From NCBI GenBank assembly GCA_963978895.1, contig OZ022245.1, positions 25,608,568 to 25,672,567 on the forward strand: a stretch of 64,000 nucleotides of DNA, in the 5' to 3' direction. This DNA comes from Erpobdella octoculata. Its lineage: Eukaryota; Annelida; Clitellata; Hirudinida; Erpobdellidae. Below, piece after piece: positions 55,276 to 64,000 of the stretch. How positions within the stretch are numbered: position 1 is the first letter of the stretch; every line of letters starts with the position of its first letter. The translations under genes were made by a program, and so were the position numbers. The notes under the pieces were generated by a model. That model saw nothing but the letters and a program-made list of their open reading frames with translations. It was not told the origin of the DNA and did not search any database.

Positions 55276-57465
55276 ATCTTTTATTATATATTTATAATAA
55301 AATTTTCTAGATTATTCTAAAATATTGGTGGTGTCGTACTGTCAAGTATAAGTCATAGGAGACAAAATAATTCCAGGGTTTTATGATGAACTTAAAATTA
55401 AAAAACGAGATTTTTGATCCGTCGTGTAAAAAGATTTATTTATCTTAGAAAGCTGTCATGAACTGCAAAACTCGAAATTTTCTATAATATCTATTTTCGT
55501 CCAAACAAACAAACCGAAGTTAAAAAAAAACAAAAAAAAACTGTTTATATACGCGTGCCTTGCTTTACCTTCATACCCTGCCCCTAGCCTCTTCAAGCTT
55601 GTCAGAGATTCCGCTTGCGACTTGCAATGTGATCACCAGGAGACACACGAGTCCTTGACGGCTGACTGAGACTTCTCCTTGAGTTTCTGCTACAAAGCGG
55701 CACCTTCATTGCAAGGCCTTTACACATACCGATTTAATTGACATCATTTAGACGTTAGTTACAATTCACCGAGGTCCATTGATGGATATTTAAAAAAAAA
55801 AAAGCTATCTTTAAAAAGATCGTCCAACATTCACTCATACAATTAATCATTAAACGTTTTTTTAATTTCATTTAAGTCTAAAAAAGTAAATTTTCCGCGA
55901 CTCTTAGGTGGAAATACAGCAACCAATTATCTGTCCGTTCCAGAAAGTACGCACCTCTACACCTGTACAGCCAATTTTAATTTGAAATTTATTTGTTAGT
56001 TTATATTTTTAAATGGTTTTTTTATCTGAAATTTCATAAATAATATTCATATTATTTGTTTTTATTAAACAAGTCTTCAGAAATAAAGCGAAAAAATGCT
56101 CGTATAATAAAAAAAAATAAGACTAAATATTGATTTCCTGGGATGAGGTGCTCGATCTGTTGTATATTATTGGTTTACATACATCAGTCAGTCAAGACTG
56201 GGTCAGGAGGTCATTCGTAAGAGAATCGATGAAAGCAAAGAACTTCTCCGCTCAAAGTTGTTTACAAAATGTATTTTTGTTTTATTTATTATTAAATTTT
56301 TTTAATATTTCAAATACTGTCAAGTAAAAATCATAGGAGACAAATTTAATTAATTGAAAATTTAATTAAAATAGATTTTGGTTCTTAAAAATACAAATCG
56401 GGCAAAAAACCATGCCAAGTAGATAACTGTATGAATGTAGTTTATGTTCAATTTTTGCATGTTAATTTTTTTTTTATTTAATTATTTTATATGGATAAAT
56501 AAAAATAATTTAGCTCGAGATATGACGATTTGAGTCGATTCGTTGAGATCTTTGTCAGGAAATTTCAATTTTATTTTACTGACAGCATTTTCTTGGTTTT
56601 TCCACACACAAAAAAACTAAAAAAAAAACCTCTAAAGTACTTCAAAGTGAAAAAATGTATATAAAAATTCATCTAAAAATAAATAGCTTTTATGTATTCT
56701 CATTGTTTATTTATAAAACTCATAAAGAAAATGTGCTCTCATCACACAACGAAGTTAGCTATTTGTGAGTTGAACTCTCCCATTAAACACTTATACAAAG
56801 TTAGAACACCTATTCATTGCAATTACTGTTTTATTCGAGAACTTATTTTATCCGATGTTCGCCTTTTATAGAAGAGAATAGAATAGACTAGAATAGAATA
56901 GATTAGAATAGACAGATGTTTACGACAGTCCTCGTTATAAGCTAATTCTGCGGAGTGACAATACAATATTTTGTATATATTTTATGCGGTTTTACTTTTT
57001 AACTGCGTGGTATAAACGTAACACTTCTCCTAATAAATTTTGTATAAACGATTTTAAATTCCAAATAAAAAAAATTAAAAGCAAAGAGAAACGAAAAAAA
57101 GAAAAGAAAAAAAGAAAAAAAACCCAGTAAAAACGAACTAAAAAAACAAAAACAAATAAAACCCAACAAAAAAAATGGCCGAAAAATCAAAATTAAAAAA
57201 AAAAACACAAATTAAAACGAACAAATCAAATCAGATCGAAAAAAAACTCAAAAAATTTAAGGTTGGGGCATGCAATAAAAATAGGTTTCTAGCGGCATTT
57301 CGTTTCGAGAGCATGTTTGATATTGTGTGCATACTGAAGTAAAAAAACCATTTGTAACGTTCAAAAAAAATTATGTTTCGTTTTTAGCTCTTTAAAGCAC
57401 TCACAAAAAACCCGGGTAACGTTTAGCACTTGTCTGTATGTGTGTAGATTGTATAGGCTATCCGC
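55276..57465. other. AT-rich DNA without recognised genes
   Basis: It includes A-rich tracts at about 57065-57260 and a GAATAGA(CT)AGAATAGA short repeat near 56874-56910. A Helitron-hairpin-like AAACCCGGGTAACGTTTAGC at about 57407 lacks the second hairpin arm. No open frame has plausible domains or splice sites. Confidence 0.45.
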
Positions 57466-57479
57466 GTGTGTGTCTGTGT

Positions 57480-57556
<77 letters not shown>
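57466..57556. repeat. (GT)n microsatellite
   Basis: GT tract; the Cys-Val frames through it are artefacts. Confidence 0.97.
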
Positions 57557-57560
<4 letters not shown>

Positions 57561-58825
57561 CTGGAGATCAACACCACAGATTCGGACGCCGTGTCTCTCC
57601 GTCTGCACAGAGATTCAGAGATCACATCGGACATTGATGCATGGCCGGCTCAATCCTCCACTGAAATATTCCCGCTTATTTGTCACGTGACACGACAGGT
57701 TTTTATTAGCGTTTTAGTTATTCAGATATTTATTATAAGTATTATTTTTTTTTAAATAATTAACATAACTGTTGTATTGATCAATTGGAAAGAACACCAG
57801 AGTGGTTCATCAATTGAATATTTGTTTTAATTATTATATAGCTATTATGAATTATGTCATTTTTTTGTGCGGCGGGTCAGATTAGATCTTCTCATTTCAG
57901 CGCCGCATAAACGGAGACAGAGAAACAATGAAAATAATCAATTATTGCAATGCTTATAAGCTCTATGTGTCTATGTGTCGCATCTATACAAATTATATAA
58001 CATTGCTTAACATTATTCAACTTAAACTGCACATTTTTTTGAAAAAAAGAAGTTATTCACACTCAAGTGATTTTATATATATATATATTGACGAATTTGT
58101 CATAATTAGTTTGTATGAGAATGTGTTTATATGTGTTTATGGCAGTCCTTAGATCCGAGCAATATAAATATCTTCACGAGCTGCAAATTGGTGCAGTTTT
58201 ATCAGCGACCGCGTGAGGACCTGATTAGGCGCGAGGGCTTCCATATAAATCCCTCTTCGGCTGGGACGTTTAAGGGTTGCAGGAGATCAATTGGCCCGTT
58301 GTCGTTGTCGTGATGGCTATCGTCGACGAGTTGTGTTGTAGCTGAAGTTGTTCAGCAGATATCAAACCTTGAAAAATCAAACATATGATAGCTTTATTTA
58401 ATATAAACGTTGTACGTTTTGTATGCTGTTTTTTGATGCAAAAATGTTTTCAAAATTGTGGGTTGTACCGCTGTTTATACTTTCTAGCTTTGAAACATCA
58501 GTTTTTGTCAGTTGATTGGACTTGATCTGGTTTGAAATTGGACAGTTAACAAACTCATTCATCTTAAAGAGATAAAATCGTACAAATGGCAGCGACCTGT
58601 TCATAAAATCTTCTATTAAGCACCAAATGGAATCTTCTTTTGGCATCGCTGAACAAAATCAGAAGTTATTTCCTTTCAGATAAAAAATCTACTAAAAAAC
58701 ATGGAAATGTTAATAAAGTTGTACAGAAAATGTTTCTCTTTAAACCCAACAAATACGTAAATATGTAGTTATGTAGGTTACTCATCCGGCGGATGTAATA
58801 AATCAACCATTCTAGCTGATATCAG
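57557..58825. other. Unassigned sequence with two GC-richer islands
   Basis: 57557-57700 and 58140-58340 are clearly less AT-rich than the surroundings. The first contains a TCACGTGA palindrome; the second CCATATAAATCCC. They could be a promoter or untranslated first exon (for example of the minus-strand sulfotransferase gene), but nothing in the sequence proves it. Confidence 0.3.
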
Positions 58826-58832
58826 GGACGTT

Positions 58833-59333
58833 CATTTCAGCAAAACAATGAGGCAAGATGTTGAAAGGGCTCCCACGCTACAAACTTTTATTCTGGTAAT
58901 GCTAAATTTTGTCCTCCCAAAATACCTGATGACAAAGGAAGCCCACTTCAAAATCAAGAGGCGCCCAATCTAAAGCGTCATTTGGGGAAAATGTCCTTCC
59001 AAGGATTTTCTGGAAAAAAATTTTTAAGAAAAAAGCCTGTGAACAATTTATAATTTTTTTTTAAAAGCATTCGACTACCTCTCCCTACCCGGCTATTTTT
59101 GGAGGAAACGTTAAACATGTAGTTGCATAAACATTTGTAATGTTTAGGTGTTTTAAAAAACTTTTCTTTCCAGGATTTTTCTTAATGTTTTGTCCCCCAT
59201 GGATTTGCTGAAAAGACGTCCCTGTTTTCACTTCAAAACCAAGGAACCCACTTCAACACTTTAGGGGGCTCAATTCGACGAGTCCCACTTCAAAGTCAGG
59301 GACTTTTTCCCTGTCTCCCTAATTGATGCCCCT
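58833..59333. mobile_element. Possible non-autonomous DNA element
   Basis: Left CAGGGACGTTCATTTC and right AATTGATGCCCCTG form an imperfect inverted repeat like hAT MITE ends, about 500 bp apart. The 8-bp flanks do not match. A partial relative occurs at about 11143. Confidence 0.35.
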
Positions 59334-60436
59334 GGATTACATATAGGTAATTTAATTTAAATTGTGGCATATTCCTCGTTCTGGGAAAGTTTAGTAGGAG
59401 TGGGGTTCAAGGGGGAAAACAAATTGATCCTGTTTTCTTAATTGACCTGCTGCAGTTTTCGTACATTGTATAGAAGCCGTCTGTAATATTTTTATTATAC
59501 CTATGTTCTCTGAGCCGTTATTTAGCCTTTAAAGCAGAAAGGTTGAGGTCTACCTACCTACTTCTAGTTTTTTTTATTCAAATAACAAAATTCACTTCTA
59601 CCAGGTTGTGAAAGCATTTTTGGACTTTTATTTGTCACGTATTAAAACGAAGAAATATATATCTTTCTATTTTGTGTCCCATGGTGGCTCAGAAGTGGAC
59701 GTGGTACCTATTTTTGGCAACGTAACCCAACCCATCACTTAACCCAACCCACCTGAAAAGTTAAAATTTCAATTCAGCTCATCCCAGCCTATGCATATTT
59801 CAGTAAAATTGTACCAACCCGACCCATCCCAATCACTTCTGTTACACAGTTGCTGTTTTGAATAATCATATTAGACAGCTTAGGAAATATGCTTATGCTA
59901 AAATAAAAAAAAATGTAGGCAATCGTTTTCGTTTCTCCAATAAAAGAGATTTTAAAATTTTAAGCCTATTAAGTGATCGTCATAAAATATTCAGCCGGTA
60001 GTTATACATTCAGATTCAAAAAGTTAATCAGCTTACAAGTTCTCAATTTTAGTTCAAACAAATAAACTGAACTTAAAATTAGCCTATGACATAATATTGT
60101 GCAACCCAAGAAATGCAAGGAATATTAACTAGACTTAATTTGTAGTTCTTGGTACAACACTGTTGTGTGTTTACAAGGTGTAACTAATCACGTAAAGGCC
60201 GCTTTCGCATGCCGGCTGCTCTTTCTTTTTCGTTTGCCAAAAACATAAAATATCAATCACTATAAACTTGTATTCATTTTTACTAATTTTATTTATTTTT
60301 TATTCATTTCATTCATACGATCATCGTACCTCACCACTCACAACTACGATGTAAATTGTAAATAGGGCTTGAAAGGGTACTGCTTACGTTTTCAAAGTGT
60401 CTCAAATTACGATAAATGTTTTTTTTTTAAATTAAA
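59334..60436. other. AT-rich DNA, nothing recognised
   Basis: A few AACCCAACCC strings at 59727-59830 are irregular and not telomeric repeat. No gene is seen. Confidence 0.45.
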
Positions 60437-61153
60437 GGTAATCATGTACAATAGGTCCAGTAGTTATTTTCGGTGTTTTTAATTATTTTTTTAATATAAA
60501 ATTAATATAATTAGAAACAGAATAAAATTACCAATCGGATGATCCAAATAATGTCTTGAAAATATAATTAAAGAAGAAGTTAATGACAGAAAACCGCCAG
60601 GTAGTAGGAAAAACTAGGTTCATAAACAGTAAAACTAACTAAAGGCGAAGCGAAATGAAATGTCAAATAAATTAGTTGTCAAATAAATTTATTGTGCGAG
60701 TTTTTATAAAACAATTTAAAAAAAATTACTTATTTTTAAAAAAAAGTATGAATTAATTTGTATGCCTTAATTGAAAACTATCGCGTTTAACATTCTATGA
60801 AGAACAGTTCGGACTTGAATAAACTTAAATTTTTTTTGTAAATAATGTTATTTTGACTGCGTGATTACTATTTCTTGTGTTACTTTTGCTAATAATATTT
60901 TTTTAAGCGCTGTAAGTATTTCTTGTCTGCGCTATAAATAGTAATTTCTGTTTGACTTCGCTATTCATAGTTTTTGTTGCTGTTCTCTTGCGCGTTTCGT
61001 GAGTTTTCCGAGAAAATTTTATTATCAAAAATTAATAAACTGCTTGGATCATTAAATTGGAGTTATTATTGTGATTACAAATATATAATTATTATTGCGG
61101 GAAAATAATTAAAAACACCGAAAATAACTACTGGACCTATTGTACATGATTAC
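60437..61153. repeat. Inverted repeat pair, about 52-bp perfect arms
   Basis: GGTAATCATGTACAATAGGT and the following CCAGTAGTTATTTTCGGTGT, TTTTAATTATTTT at 60437-60489 recur as the exact reverse complement at 61103-61153, enclosing about 610 bp of unique sequence. The right arm ends ten bases before the N gap. It could be a fold-back element or an assembly artefact. Confidence 0.85.
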
Positions 61154-61163
61154 CACTTATTTA

Positions 61164-61363
61164 NNNNNNNNNNNNNNNNNNNNNNNNNNNNNNNNNNNNN
61201 NNNNNNNNNNNNNNNNNNNNNNNNNNNNNNNNNNNNNNNNNNNNNNNNNNNNNNNNNNNNNNNNNNNNNNNNNNNNNNNNNNNNNNNNNNNNNNNNNNNN
61301 NNNNNNNNNNNNNNNNNNNNNNNNNNNNNNNNNNNNNNNNNNNNNNNNNNNNNNNNNNNNNNN
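61164..61363. other. Assembly gap of exactly 200 N
   Basis: A run of 200 undetermined bases, a placeholder size. It falls in an (AAT)n tract that continues on the right side. Confidence 1.

Positions 61364-64000
<2,637 letters not shown>

Noticed and set aside
57407..57430. Helitron 3' end (AAACCCGGGTAACG)
   Set aside because: The second hairpin arm and CTAG are missing, so similarity is too short.
59727..59830. Interstitial telomeric repeat (AACCCAACCC strings)
   Set aside because: Only a few irregular copies with differing spacing; not TTAGGG arrays.

Overview
This is a strongly AT-rich piece of an animal (metazoan) nuclear genome. Genes are split by short GT-AG introns, use AATAAA polyadenylation signals, and include typical animal proteins: ORC3, a PCSK7-like proprotein convertase, cytosolic HSP90 ending MEEVD, a DNAJB13-like axonemal co-chaperone, NPC2 and a type II glycan sulfotransferase. 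Dense hAT, Helitron and MITE insertions and long (TA)n tracts point to an invertebrate. The phylum cannot be fixed from the sequence alone.

Layout. (1) 1-10.9 kb: a tandem array of three paralogous adaptor genes. The two complete ones combine a death-fold (DEATH-like) N-terminus with a C-terminal SH2 domain; the first is seen only as its SH2 end. Short Helitrons, a hAT element inside a (TA)n tract, a MITE and a 1.2-kb 24-bp minisatellite interrupt the array. (2) 12.3-25.6 kb: three tandem NPC2/ML-domain genes, two of them made by a recent block duplication. That block lets several transposon insertions be dated, because the sister copy keeps the empty site. A hAT nested in a P-element-like remnant lies between the copies. 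(3) 25.7-27.4 kb: an LTR-like end and, next to it, a frameshifted gene for a very acidic protein. (4) 27.8-33.3 kb: HSP90 on the minus strand, with an upstream non-coding exon, TATA box and heat-shock elements. (5) 35-40.4 kb: PCSK7-like convertase on the plus strand. (6) 41.5-50.9 kb: DNAJB13-like and a complete 20-exon ORC3, both on the minus strand. (7) 52-64 kb: a heparan-sulfate 3-O-sulfotransferase-like gene, then repeat-rich DNA, a 200-N gap, and a near-identical second copy of the sulfotransferase locus that looks like an assembly artefact.

How the parts relate. The housekeeping genes are unrelated neighbours. The distinctive biology is in the two tandem arrays. DEATH-SH2 adaptors would link phosphotyrosine signalling to death-fold assemblies, and NPC2-type proteins are secreted lipid binders. 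Both are small multigene families still being reshaped by transposons. The DEATH-SH2 array is the best candidate here for an undescribed system.
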